In this document: one piece after another, positions 46,112-54,188 of the stretch
How positions within the stretch are numbered: position 1 is the first letter of the stretch
Layout: every line of letters starts with the position of its first letter
NCBI GenBank assembly: GCA_003020945.1
Contig: PXRU01000016.1
Span: 1 to 64,000, forward strand
Reading direction: 5' to 3'
DNA: 64,000 bases
DNA from: Halobacteriales archaeon QS_6_71_20
GTDB lineage: Archaea > Halobacteriota > Halobacteria > Halobacteriales > Haloferacaceae
The notes under the pieces: model-generated
What the model saw: only the letters and a program-made list of their open reading frames with translations
Databases searched by the model: none
Told to the model about the DNA's origin: nothing
Translations under genes and position numbers: made by a program

Positions 46112-46407
46112 ACGACCTCGACGCCGACGACCCCGGCGCACCGACGACGGACGACCCCCAGACCACCCCCGAAGAGGGTGGCCCCGACGGGACTACCACC
46201 TCCGACGACTCAGGCGCACCGGCCCTCGCCGACGACGAGAAGGCCGAGATGCCCCCCTCGTTGGCCGAGCAGATGGCCGAGGCACGCGACGATCACCCCG
46301 AATCGGACGACGGCGAAGCCGACACCACCGCCGACGAGGGGGCCTCAGAAGGTGGCTCGGGAGAGGGTAGCGAGGGCGGTACCACCACCGACGAGGGTGG
46401 TAGCGAC
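45716..46407 (+). repeat. Acidic coding repeats shared by two adjacent genes
   Basis: A 30-base unit at 45716-45745 recurs at 46378-46407 with one mismatch (coding a G-G/T-T-T-DEGGS motif). A second 21-base unit coding ESDDGEA occurs at 45758-45778, 45863-45883 and 46300-46320; the last two copies are identical. The repeats lie in the disordered parts of two neighbouring genes and could allow recombination between them. Confidence 0.75.
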
Positions 46408-46755
46408 AGCACCGATGCTGACTCGTCGGGGTACACGTACGGGGACGTGTACGTGGACAGTCTCGCGATCTTCCTGATCGAGGTGAGCGCGGAGCTGTCC
46501 GACGACGACCCTGAGATGACCGAGGAGGACGTCCACGACCTCGCGACCGGCGGACCGATCGACCTTTCGGAGGCGGCCGCCGACGTCTTCGACGACTCCG
46601 GCCTCGGTAACGACATGACCCCCGGGCAGGCACTCGTCACCGGGTCGGCGCTCGTCGCGTTCTCGGTCCTGATCCGAGAGACCGACGCAGCCGGTGAACT
46701 CGTCGGCCGGGTGAGTGATGGCGTCGACTCAGCCGACCTTGGGGGTGCTGCCTGA
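46105..46755 (+). CDS. Acidic provirus protein sharing repeats with its neighbour
   Basis: 216 residues. The first 110 are a disordered acidic Thr/Gly/Asp region containing ESDDGEA and GGTTTDEGGS, also found in the upstream gene. The C-terminal half is folded and helical (VYVDSLAIFLIEVSAELSDD ... PGQALVTGSALVAFSVLI) with a weakly hydrophobic last helix. Function unknown. It begins inside the end of the upstream gene. Confidence 0.62.
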   Translation: MVDDLDADDPGAPTTDDPQTTPEEGGPDGTTTSDDSGAPALADDEKAEMPPSLAEQMAEARDDHPESDDGEADTTADEGASEGGSGEGSEGGTTTDEGGSDSTDADSSGYTYGDVYVDSLAIFLIEVSAELSDDDPEMTEEDVHDLATGGPIDLSEAAADVFDDSGLGNDMTPGQALVTGSALVAFSVLIRETDAAGELVGRVSDGVDSADLGGAA

Positions 46756-47327
46756 TGTTCGGCGGAAAGACCGGCGAGATGCTGAAGATCGCCCGCAATC
46801 CCGACGAGTCCGAACGGATCCGCGCGCTCGCCGGCGCCTTCGCGGCGATCGAGACCGAGCAGCGAGCCGCCCTCCGCGAGCACGCCGAGGCGCTCGACGT
46901 CGACCCCGCGGAGGTGGGACTCACCCCGGCCCCCAACGAGGAGGAGAGGATCGAGGCGCTGTGCGCCGCTGTGGGCGCCCGCTTCGGCGGCGGGGCCTGG
47001 GAGACGTGGGCTGAGCACATCGCCCCCGACGCGCTCGACGCGGCCGCAGCGGAGGCCGTGGCCGACCTCGATGCTGATGGGTGGGACGAGGAGCGCGAGC
47101 GGATCGTCGACGAGTGGCGCGCCGACCCGAATCTCAACACTGAGGCGTACACCGACGGGCAGCTCATCTCCGCCGACGTCTCCTCGCGGTTCGGCGTCGA
47201 CGTCGACACGTTCGAGGAGTACGTCGTCGGCTACTCGCCGGGGCGGCTGTTCGAGCAGCTGCTCGCCGGCGAGTTCGAGACCAACACCGAGGCGATCGGC
47301 CAGCTCACCGCAACGGTGGACGAGTAG
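46755..47327 (+). CDS. Conserved-looking protein just upstream of the packaging ATPase
   Basis: 190 residues, mostly helical and soluble (ERIRALAGAFAAIETEQRAA ... ISADVSSRFGVDVDTFEEYV). No motif is recognised. Its position two bases before the ATPase gene suggests a role in packaging or assembly. The start overlaps the previous stop (TGATG). Confidence 0.62.
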   Translation: MFGGKTGEMLKIARNPDESERIRALAGAFAAIETEQRAALREHAEALDVDPAEVGLTPAPNEEERIEALCAAVGARFGGGAWETWAEHIAPDALDAAAAEAVADLDADGWDEERERIVDEWRADPNLNTEAYTDGQLISADVSSRFGVDVDTFEEYVVGYSPGRLFEQLLAGEFETNTEAIGQLTATVDE

Positions 47328-47329
47328 CC

Positions 47330-48157
47330 GTGCATCTGCTCATCTCGGCCGCCTCGGGGTGGGGCAAAGGGTGGATCGCCCAGGCCCTCACCGAGCGGAA
47401 CATCCGGGGGGACCGCTACCACCATGTCGTCGTCCTGGACACCTCCGACGAGTTCCGCGGGCTCTGTTCGCGACAGCACGGCCCGGGGTGCGCGAAGCAG
47501 TGGACGGCGACGGCGACCGAGCGTGATGCGTTCGGCGCCGCCGAGTGGCGGCAGCTCGTCGAGGCACACCACGCGCTCGTCATCGGGCGAGGGGTGGCAA
47601 AGACGGACTGGCGGGAGGACGTCGTGCCGGACGTCATCCTCGGGTGCCGGGAGTCCGCTCGGGACGTCCTGCTCCTGATCGACGAGGCCCACGGGGTCGC
47701 TCCGCAGTCGGGGGGGTACCCCAAGACCACCACGGAGCTCGCGACCGACGGCCGGAGCGAGGGCGGCGCCGCGACGTCCTCGATGTGGCTGACGCAGCGC
47801 CTCGCGCAGACCGACAAGGACGTGACAGGCAACTGCACAGCGCGGTTTCTCGGGGGGTTCGAGGATGCGAACAGCCTCAACAGCATCAGCGATGTCCTCC
47901 CGTACCAGAAGGGCCTACACGCCTCCGGCGGCGTCCCGGTATCGGTTACGAACGACGACCTCCTCGGCGCCGACGGCGAAGCGGTCTCCGTTCGGAAATG
48001 GACTGAACTCGACGAGAACGGGGAGCCTCAGACGGTCAACAGCGAGTGGATATACACCGACGAGACCGGGAAGATCGTCCGGAAGGAGTCGAACGACTAC
48101 AATCCCCGGTGCGAACACGTTGGCGCGTCGGGTAAGCGGATCGACGTGGGGGTCTGA
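47330..48157 (+). CDS. Genome-packaging-type ATPase (FtsK/HerA-like)
   Basis: 275 residues. Walker A region at the N-terminus reads SAASGWGKGW: the GK is present but the usual Ser/Thr after Lys is Gly. Walker B is DVLLLIDEAHG, and MWLTQRLAQTDKDVTGN followed by TARFLGG is the Gln/Arg sensor segment common in viral packaging ATPases. It would drive DNA into preformed membrane-containing capsids. It is followed by two small genes and then the capsid-protein pair, as in SH1-like viruses. GTG at 47330 begins right at the first beta strand. Confidence 0.8.
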   Translation: MHLLISAASGWGKGWIAQALTERNIRGDRYHHVVVLDTSDEFRGLCSRQHGPGCAKQWTATATERDAFGAAEWRQLVEAHHALVIGRGVAKTDWREDVVPDVILGCRESARDVLLLIDEAHGVAPQSGGYPKTTTELATDGRSEGGAATSSMWLTQRLAQTDKDVTGNCTARFLGGFEDANSLNSISDVLPYQKGLHASGGVPVSVTNDDLLGADGEAVSVRKWTELDENGEPQTVNSEWIYTDETGKIVRKESNDYNPRCEHVGASGKRIDVGV

Positions 48158-48158
48158 G

Positions 48159-48323
48159 ATGCCGAAGCCCAGCGAGTCCATCACAGCTTACGGCGGGAAA
48201 GCGGAGCGGTTCCGGGAAGTGAAGGAGTTTCTCACCGAGCAGCGAGGGTGGGAGCCGACGAACAGCGAGGTGCTCGGCGTCCTGCTCTCGGAGTTCGACG
48301 AGACAGAGCACCGCCGAGGGTAA
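48159..48323 (+). CDS. Small basic/acidic helical protein
   Basis: 54 residues (MPKPSESITAYGGKAERFRE then VKEFLTEQRGW...), predicted helical, no cysteine, no membrane segment. It could be a small DNA-binding protein, but the pattern is not diagnostic. It begins one base after the ATPase stop. Confidence 0.52.
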   Translation: MPKPSESITAYGGKAERFREVKEFLTEQRGWEPTNSEVLGVLLSEFDETEHRRG

Positions 48324-48408
48324 GCCGCCGGGACCCGCTGGGACCCGGCGGGAGCCACTGGAACCCACCGGATTCTTGGTCGTCCCCTCTTGAACGGCGC
48401 GTTTCTCG

Positions 48409-48765
48409 GTGTACTCGCAGATGGAGGTAGCCGACTATTTCGACAAGTTCGCAGACGAACAGTTCATGAAGGACGCTGGGGGTGCGCTAGCCGGCCTGCT
48501 CGCTGCCGAGACCGCGGCGGCGGCCGTCGCCGGCCGCACGGTCCCCGGTGTGGGGTACCAGATCGGCGCCGCCTCGGGTGTCGACCAGGCGCTCGGCGGC
48601 GCCGGCGTCATCGTCGGCGCCGAGGCCGCACCGATGGTGACGGGCCGCATGAAGCGGCACATGCAGGTCGGCGGAGCGGTCGGCATCGGCCACGGTGTCG
48701 CCGAGCGCTTCGGCCTTCAGAGTGCGCTTCAGAACGCCGTTTCGGCTCTCCCGGGGGGTAACTGA
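48409..48765 (+). CDS. Small membrane protein preceding the capsid genes
   Basis: 118 residues (GTG 48409; ATG 48421 is an alternative). Gly/Ala-rich hydrophobic segments at about 25-42 and 58-75 suggest two membrane helices. A membrane protein of similar size and position, VP12, sits just before the capsid genes in SH1-type viruses, as I recall. No sequence identity was tested. Confidence 0.62.
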   Translation: MYSQMEVADYFDKFADEQFMKDAGGALAGLLAAETAAAAVAGRTVPGVGYQIGAASGVDQALGGAGVIVGAEAAPMVTGRMKRHMQVGGAVGIGHGVAERFGLQSALQNAVSALPGGN

Positions 48766-48767
48766 CG

Positions 48768-49292
48768 ATGGCGGACATCTTCGTCAGCAAGGGCGCGTCC
48801 TCGGACCAGGTCACGACCTACCAGAACGCGACGGGCGTCACACTGAAGCCGACGCCGATCCTGGAGGTGTCGCCTGATCGCGGGAAGTTCCTCCGCTTCG
48901 AGAACAGGGTGATCGGTGGGAACACCGGCCTCCCGGTGTACTTCGACCTCAACCAGGCGGACGGGACCGACCTGCCGACGAACACGCTCGTGGTGTTCGA
49001 GTTCCAGATGTCGAACGGCGACGACTACCACCGCGTCGCGGTTCCGAAGAAGCAGATCAGCTTCTTCAACTCCAACGCGATCCCCGAGCAGCGCGACAAG
49101 GACAAGCGCCACAACGCGCTGATCCCGCTGAAGTACCCCGAGGCGGCCGACGCCGAGGGCCTGCGCGAGTTCATCGACGTTCGCGACGTGGACTCGTTCA
49201 CGGTCTCGATCATCTCCTCGGGGCAGGTCAGCTGGAACGAGTCGGAGTGGTTCTTCGATGAGACGGCCGTCAAGGAGATGTCTCGCGAGTGA
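48768..49292 (+). CDS. Candidate small major capsid protein (VP7-like)
   Basis: 174 residues, no cysteine, no membrane segment, rich in alternating beta patterns (GKFLRFENRVIGG, LPVYFDLNQADG, TLVVFEFQMSNGDDYHRVAV, DSFTVSIISSGQVSW). It looks like one jelly-roll. Size and position, directly before a 241-residue partner and after the ATPase, match the small capsid protein VP7 (about 185 residues) of SH1-like viruses. The stop overlaps the start of the partner gene. Identification rests on size, fold impression and gene order. Confidence 0.7.
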   Translation: MADIFVSKGASSDQVTTYQNATGVTLKPTPILEVSPDRGKFLRFENRVIGGNTGLPVYFDLNQADGTDLPTNTLVVFEFQMSNGDDYHRVAVPKKQISFFNSNAIPEQRDKDKRHNALIPLKYPEAADAEGLREFIDVRDVDSFTVSIISSGQVSWNESEWFFDETAVKEMSRE

Positions 49293-50014
49293 CCATGTCG
49301 GTAGCAGACGCTCTCGACGGGATGCAGCGCGAGCCCCGGCCGCTCTCCCCGCTCGACGACTTCGAGACGGCGACGAACCAGACCGGCACCGACAGCGAGA
49401 TCCTCTCGCTCCAGGCCGAGACCGTGCTCGCCCTCCGCGACGGGGCGGAGCTGATGGTCTCGATCCCCGCCTACGAGACCTACACGACCGACGGGACGGC
49501 CGGGAACTCCGAGACGGTCAACCTCTCGCACGACCTCGTCGACTCGCCCAACACGCAGTCCGTGGTCCTCTACGAGAACGGCAAACGGGTGTCGCCGGAC
49601 TCGATCGACTACGCGAACGACTCGATCAACTACACCGACAACAGCACGGGTAACACCCTGCACATCTACTACATCGTCGGGGATGCGGCGACGCTCACCG
49701 TCGAGAAGGTCTCGCCCGGCGGCAAGACCTCGCAGGCGGAGGAGCTGAAGACGCTGAACGCCGGCCGGGCGAACCGGCAGGACCAGCAGGAGGACCCGAT
49801 CACGTTCTCCTTCGGCGGGTCGTGGCTGGAGCGGTACCTCGCCACGGACATGGTCCTGCGAGTCTCGATCGACGCGCCGTACACTGTCCGGTTCCGTGAG
49901 GGCACCGACGGCACCGAGGCGACCAACGCCCTGTTCCACACGACGGTCACGCAGGGCGCGACCGACGCACAGGGCCTCCTCGCGGCGATCAACGACGACA
50001 TGGGCGGGCGGTAG
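49289..50014 (+). CDS. Candidate large major capsid protein (VP4-like)
   Basis: 241 residues from GTG 49289 (ATG 49295 is possible). A polar N-terminal arm of about 30 residues precedes a beta-rich body: TVLALRDGAELMVSIPAYET, SVVLYENGKRVSPDSI, NTLHIYYIVGDAATLTVEKV, DMVLRVSIDAPYTVRFREGT. This fits a single jelly-roll with an inserted second beta unit, like VP4 (about 232 residues) of SH1-type viruses. The two capsid proteins would form the hexagonal capsomers around an internal membrane. Confidence 0.7.
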   Translation: MTMSVADALDGMQREPRPLSPLDDFETATNQTGTDSEILSLQAETVLALRDGAELMVSIPAYETYTTDGTAGNSETVNLSHDLVDSPNTQSVVLYENGKRVSPDSIDYANDSINYTDNSTGNTLHIYYIVGDAATLTVEKVSPGGKTSQAEELKTLNAGRANRQDQQEDPITFSFGGSWLERYLATDMVLRVSIDAPYTVRFREGTDGTEATNALFHTTVTQGATDAQGLLAAINDDMGGR

Positions 50015-50029
50015 CCCGGAGGCTCCCCA

Positions 50030-50308
50030 GTGCCCACTTCTTCGGACTCAACGGCAGATCCGTGGTCGGCCACGGCCACGGAGAGCACCAGCACCCGGCA
50101 CGGCCGGGCCGAGCCCGCCCTCGGCGGGACGGCCTCGACCGCGTCGGCGAACAGCACGGAGGCGCCGAGCGGCGCCGGCGACGGGAGCGGCCCGCTCGTC
50201 GGGAAGATCGAGCGGTCTGGATGGACGCAGCAGGATGTGCGACTGCTCTTTGACGTCCTCCAGATCGTCGCGCTGTTCGCGGCCGCCTACGCGGCCTACG
50301 ACTCATGA
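50030..50308 (+). CDS. Small virion membrane protein candidate
   Basis: 92 residues: a 55-residue Ser/Thr/Ala-rich disordered N-terminus, then an amphipathic part (SGWTQQDVRLLFDVLQ) and a C-terminal hydrophobic helix (IVALFAAAYAAY). Small one-helix membrane proteins follow the capsid genes in SH1-type viruses. GTG start; the stop overlaps the next ATG. Confidence 0.57.
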   Translation: MPTSSDSTADPWSATATESTSTRHGRAEPALGGTASTASANSTEAPSGAGDGSGPLVGKIERSGWTQQDVRLLFDVLQIVALFAAAYAAYDS

Positions 50309-50409
50309 CAGCAGGCGAGACCGAGACCGACGTAGAGAAGGAACAGATCCCGCCGACCGAGCTGTTGGAGCGCCGGCGAGACCTACTCGACGAGGGGGAC
50401 GATGAGTAA
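50305..50409 (+). CDS. Very small acidic protein
   Basis: 34 residues, highly charged and helical (TDVEKEQIPPTELLERRRDL). Both ends overlap neighbours (ATGA at the start; the next ATG begins eight bases before this gene's end), which is the main evidence that it is translated. Confidence 0.5.
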   Translation: MTAGETETDVEKEQIPPTELLERRRDLLDEGDDE

Positions 50410-50785
50410 CGTCGTCCCTCCCCCGAACGAGTACGACGTACCAGTCAACGAGCCCCTGAGCACGACGCTGGCCGGTGGTGAACGGGCGACGTTCACGTAC
50501 CAACCGAGCCAGCAGACGACGCCGGGATTCGTGATGCCGATCGTCTCGGCATCGAAGCACGCCGAGAGCAGCTACACGGTGTGGTTCGACGACCGGCAGG
50601 TGTACGGTCCGGCGCCGGTCCCGCCGACGGACATCGACGATCTCGCGGTCACGTTCATGCCCGCCTACGAGTTCACCGAGGAACTGCGGGTGCGCTGCGA
50701 GAACCTGTCGGCGAACACGACCCGGCGGTACACGGTGCAGCCGGTCGGGTACGAGAAGGTCGACCGGCAGGGAGGTGGCGAATGA
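50402..50785 (+). CDS. Beta-sandwich virion protein candidate
   Basis: 127 residues, beta-rich, no membrane helix: GGERATFTYQPSQQTTPGFV, SYTVWFDDRQVYG, LAVTFMPAYEFTEELRVRCE, TRRYTVQPVGYEKV. Likely a small capsid-associated or spike-base protein. The next gene begins at 50782 behind a strong GGAGGTG ribosome-binding sequence. Confidence 0.57.
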   Translation: MSNVVPPPNEYDVPVNEPLSTTLAGGERATFTYQPSQQTTPGFVMPIVSASKHAESSYTVWFDDRQVYGPAPVPPTDIDDLAVTFMPAYEFTEELRVRCENLSANTTRRYTVQPVGYEKVDRQGGGE

Positions 50786-51165
50786 CACTCGACACGAACA
50801 CCGACGTCGAGGAGGTTCGGAAGGTCCAGGACGAGCAGGGCAACAAGCAGGCCCCCGCCAACCAGTCCGAGCAGGCGACGACGAACGCCCGGCTCGGGAA
50901 CGCGGATGGGGTGTTCGCGGACAAGATCCAGCCGAGTACGGGCGGCGAACTCCTCCCGAGCCACGCGGTCAAGCAGGGGCGCGAGGTACTGTTGCTCGCG
51001 GACCCGGCGAACTCCGGCCCCATCTACGTCGGCCCGGACGGAGCCGCGAGCGTCCCGTTGTCGAAGGGTAACGGAATGACGTTCGCAGTCTCGAACACCG
51101 ACGCGCTGGCGGTCAAGGCGGACTCGTCCGGCGACACTCTCCACATCATCGGTGAGAGCGCATGA
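50782..51165 (+). CDS. Small beta-rich virion/spike-base candidate
   Basis: 127 residues. A polar helical N-terminus (VEEVRKVQDEQGNKQAPANQ) is followed by a beta-rich end with SNSGPIYVG-like strand pattern (ANSGPIYVGPDGAASVPLSK) and GMTFAVSNTDALAVKADSSG. The C-terminal half resembles small capsid-decoration proteins that present a flat beta structure. An SD-like GGAGGTG precedes the ATG. The stop overlaps the spike gene. Confidence 0.57.
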   Translation: MTLDTNTDVEEVRKVQDEQGNKQAPANQSEQATTNARLGNADGVFADKIQPSTGGELLPSHAVKQGREVLLLADPANSGPIYVGPDGAASVPLSKGNGMTFAVSNTDALAVKADSSGDTLHIIGESA

Positions 51166-52229
51166 CCGGGTTCATCTCGGTCAGCTCGTCGGCGTTCGAC
51201 TACATCCAGTCGAACACCCCGAGCGACCCACAGAACGGGGAAATGTGGTTCGACACCGACGGCGGCAGTGATGGAACGGGAGAGGCGAAGGTCTACGACG
51301 CCGCAAGCGGTGGGTGGGATGTAACCGGATACACCTCTCACGGCGACCTGACAGACGCGACGCGAGACGCACACCACCCGCCCGTCGATGTGTCGGGGCC
51401 GCTCACGCAACCAGCCGACCAATCGCTCGGGCTGTCCATCGGCGACGGACTCGCCGACTCTGCGGGCACGCTCGTTGCTAACCTCGGAAACGGCCTCGCG
51501 GTCGACGCGGACGGACAGGTGTACGTCCCGGCGGGGGCGGTGTCCCGAACCGAGATTGCGGACTCGGTGTGGGGCCAATGGAGTACGAACGGCAATCGGG
51601 ACCTGAACGTCTACGGCCAACGGGCACTTGTCGGGTTCGACGGAGGGGGGCTTTACCTGGGGTACGGCGGGGACTTTACGGAGGTGGATGTGCAGAGTGC
51701 CCCTCTCAAGGAAACCGGCTCGCGCGTCTACTCGCCGAACAACAAGCCCGGCACAGCGGACCTGTCGTTCGACCCGGCGACACAGAACGAACTCAACAAC
51801 CATGTCGGAGACGGAGCCGCCCACCACACGAAGCCGACAGGGGCCGATGCCGTGGGGGTAGACACCCAGACAGTCGCCAACTCATCCGGCGATATCTCAA
51901 CCATCGGCAACGGAGAAACAAAGTCAACGAGTGATAGGGACCGCGGGCTCATGATTGACCGCATGAGGTGCTCCTTCGATTTCACCGAAACGAAGGACAC
52001 CAGGGTAGACCTAGAGCTGTTCGACGTGGCGAACAACTCCGTCGGAGGCGATAGCTTCCGCGGGCTTACCCCGCCAAACTACCTCGAAGTCACGTGTAGC
52101 CCTCGGCAGGTCGACCGCGGTGTGTTGACGGCGACGAACTACGATTCTGACTTTCAGGACGTAACAAACGTCGAGTTCCGGTACCACGTGGTCGGGGCGG
52201 CCGCGGGGCACGGACACAACATCTCATGA
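51162..52229 (+). CDS. Spike/fibre protein candidate with triple-beta-spiral-like repeats
   Basis: 355 residues. The N-terminus has a collar-like element (PQNGEMWFDTDGGSDGTG) common in fibre proteins. Residues about 89-122 read LGLSIGDGLADSAGTL and NLGNGLAVDADGQVYV, matching the G-x-G-L ... G-x-L spacing of triple-beta-spiral fibre shafts. Two AHH-containing segments (DAHHPPVD near 69 and AAHHTKPT near 219) may be trimer contacts. The C-terminal 90 residues form a beta-rich head (RVDLELFDVANNSVGGDSF) ending in GHGHNIS. This is the best candidate for the receptor-binding spike. Confidence 0.66.
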   Translation: MTGFISVSSSAFDYIQSNTPSDPQNGEMWFDTDGGSDGTGEAKVYDAASGGWDVTGYTSHGDLTDATRDAHHPPVDVSGPLTQPADQSLGLSIGDGLADSAGTLVANLGNGLAVDADGQVYVPAGAVSRTEIADSVWGQWSTNGNRDLNVYGQRALVGFDGGGLYLGYGGDFTEVDVQSAPLKETGSRVYSPNNKPGTADLSFDPATQNELNNHVGDGAAHHTKPTGADAVGVDTQTVANSSGDISTIGNGETKSTSDRDRGLMIDRMRCSFDFTETKDTRVDLELFDVANNSVGGDSFRGLTPPNYLEVTCSPRQVDRGVLTATNYDSDFQDVTNVEFRYHVVGAAAGHGHNIS

Positions 52230-52762
52230 TCCTCGCCGAGAGCTACCACTGGCTGTTCGCAGGCTTCCCCGCCGAAGCGGTCCCCGACGGCGCGGTGATC
52301 GCCGGGCATCACGCCATCTACGGGTTGTTGGCGGCGCTGGTCGTCCTCGGGACCGTCTGGGACGACTACCGCGGCCGCGAGCCGTTGGCGGAGTTCTCCG
52401 GCGTCGCTGCCGGCCTGTTCGCGTTCGTGTTCGTGTGGCCTCACCAGCACGACGTCGGCGCGACACTGGCGCACGTCGGTCCGCTGCTGGCGCTGGCGTG
52501 GATGTGGCGCCCCGGCTCGGCGTGGGGACGCCTCTACCCCAGGCGCGTCCGAGCGGTCGCGACCGGCGCGATCCTCGTTGGCCTCGACGACGTGATCGAG
52601 CACGCCTGGCCCGTTCCCTCGCCGTTGGATACTGGCTGGGCGATCCTCGGCCCCGGCCCGTCGGCGGTCATCGCCGCGACGACCGCCGCCGCGGCCGTGT
52701 GGGCGCTCCAGACAGCACCGACTCACGACCGACCTACGGACGAAACCGAGACCAACGCATGA
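52226..52762 (+). CDS. Polytopic membrane protein downstream of the spike gene
   Basis: 178 residues with about five hydrophobic segments (near 20-42, 58-72, 80-94, 109-122, 140-160) and several conserved-looking His/Asp (HHAIYG, WPHQHDVG, DDVIEHAW). It could be a structural membrane protein or an egress protein. The family is not recognised. Overlaps both neighbours by four bases. Confidence 0.56.
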   Translation: MILAESYHWLFAGFPAEAVPDGAVIAGHHAIYGLLAALVVLGTVWDDYRGREPLAEFSGVAAGLFAFVFVWPHQHDVGATLAHVGPLLALAWMWRPGSAWGRLYPRRVRAVATGAILVGLDDVIEHAWPVPSPLDTGWAILGPGPSAVIAATTAAAAVWALQTAPTHDRPTDETETNA

Positions 52763-53355
52763 CAGCACTCATCAACATGGGGGGCGGTTCCGGCGGGAGC
52801 GGCACGCTCGACGGCGACGACCCCTGGGGAGACGACAGCAGTAGCACCGACAGCGGAGGCGATACCTCCAGCAACGACGACCTGACCCACGACGACACCA
52901 CCTCGCTCGGGGACCTCGCGAACGACGTCCGCGGCTCGGCGTCCGACGAGGTGGCCGACACGGGGATCGAGGACGACAGCAGCAACCAGGGCGATAACGT
53001 GGTCGTCGAGGACGACCCCGACGACCCCGACACCACCTGGGTCGGCGTCGACGGCGACGCCGACGGCTCGATCGACGACGCGACCGGCAGCGACCCGGAC
53101 GACGTGACCGGGATCGTCGACGAGGGCGACGACGGCGTGACCGCCGGGTCTGCGTCCGGCGAAGGCGCGACGACGGTCGACGGCGGCGCGACGAACCCGG
53201 CGACGGGCGAGCCCATCGACGGCGACACGGCCGAGCCCTCGAACGACCCGGTGAACGAGGGCGACACCACCGAAGACACCGGCACGGGGAACCGCCGCAT
53301 GGCCGCCGCGGCCGTGCTGGGACTGCTGGCGCTCGCCGCGCTGGGGGGGAGCTGA
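52759..53355 (+). CDS. Acidic low-complexity protein with C-terminal membrane anchor
   Basis: 198 residues: a Gly/Ser/Asp/Thr-rich acidic stalk (over 170 residues), then GNRRMAAAAVLGLLALAALG, a C-terminal membrane helix preceded by arginines. The layout suits a virion protein anchored in the internal membrane with an extended acidic ectodomain or stalk. Confidence 0.58.
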   Translation: MTALINMGGGSGGSGTLDGDDPWGDDSSSTDSGGDTSSNDDLTHDDTTSLGDLANDVRGSASDEVADTGIEDDSSNQGDNVVVEDDPDDPDTTWVGVDGDADGSIDDATGSDPDDVTGIVDEGDDGVTAGSASGEGATTVDGGATNPATGEPIDGDTAEPSNDPVNEGDTTEDTGTGNRRMAAAAVLGLLALAALGGS

Positions 53356-53357
53356 CG

Positions 53358-53945
53358 ATGGCGACCGACCAGCCGACCACGAAGGGCGGGAACATCATCC
53401 TGCGGCGGGTGAGCGTCCCCGACCAGGTGGACCCGGGCGAGCCCTACGAGGTGGACGTGAAGGTCTCGAACGGAGCATGGTCGATCGGCCCGTGGGACCC
53501 CGACAAGTGCAACAACGTGCCGCCGGGGTACAAGATCCGTGTCGTGCTGACGGGACCGCACGGTGAGGAGCTGACCAAGACCGCCTGCCACACCACGACC
53601 GAGATCGGCACCCGCGACGAGACGTACACATTCTCCGTGTCGGCGCCCGAGGCTGGCCGCGCGGAGGTGGAGGCGTACGTCGAGATGCGCGGGTCGGGGA
53701 AGCGAACCGACGCGCTGGAAGCGTCGACGCTCGTCTCGGACGAACAGGCCGCCCAGCCCGACCCCGGTTCGAGTGACGACGGTGGAGGTGGGAACGACTT
53801 CATCCCCGATCCGAGCGGCGACAGCCCGGTGCCCGATCCGACGAGCGGGTCCATCGACACCTACGTCAAGGGCGTGGGGCTGCTCGTCGGCCTGATCGCG
53901 GTCGCGTGGCTGGCCGACTCGGGCGCATCCATCGCGGGGGACTGA
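53358..53945 (+). CDS. CARDB-like beta-sandwich protein with C-terminal membrane helix
   Basis: 195 residues. An N-terminal Ig-like/CARDB-type domain (IILRRVSVPDQVDPGEPYEV, TYTFSVSAPEAG-like strands, ARAEVEAYVEMRGSG-like end) with two Cys (CNNVPPGYK, TACHTTTE) is followed by a Gly/Pro/Asp linker and a membrane helix near 172-188 (VGLLVGLIAVAWLADSG). Ectodomain plus anchor suggests a virion surface or assembly protein. Confidence 0.6.
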   Translation: MATDQPTTKGGNIILRRVSVPDQVDPGEPYEVDVKVSNGAWSIGPWDPDKCNNVPPGYKIRVVLTGPHGEELTKTACHTTTEIGTRDETYTFSVSAPEAGRAEVEAYVEMRGSGKRTDALEASTLVSDEQAAQPDPGSSDDGGGGNDFIPDPSGDSPVPDPTSGSIDTYVKGVGLLVGLIAVAWLADSGASIAGD

Positions 53946-53948
53946 CCC

Positions 53949-54188
53949 GTGGTGACGTTCGAGGCTGGCGCAGTCATCGGCATGCTGGCGATCGTCGAGA
54001 CGACGGTCGCGGCGCTCGGCTGGTACATCGCCCGCCGGGTCCCCACCGAAGAGGCGGTCGACGAGGTGGAGGACACGGCAAACGAAGCAGCCAAGGAAGC
54101 AGCCGCGGCGGCGCGGGAAGCGTCTGAAGCCCGCCGTCGGTCCGAACAGGCACACGACCGGATCAACGCCACCAGCAGCCACTCATGA
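53949..54188 (+). CDS. Membrane helix plus alanine-rich coiled coil
   Basis: 79 residues from a GTG start. A hydrophobic helix (about 6-26) is followed by VPTEEAVDEVEDTANEAAKE and further Ala/Glu/Arg heptad-like sequence, a short coiled coil. Size and shape resemble small lysis, egress or membrane-remodelling proteins, but this is inference. Overlaps the next gene by four bases. Confidence 0.55.
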   Translation: MVTFEAGAVIGMLAIVETTVAALGWYIARRVPTEEAVDEVEDTANEAAKEAAAAAREASEARRRSEQAHDRINATSSHS

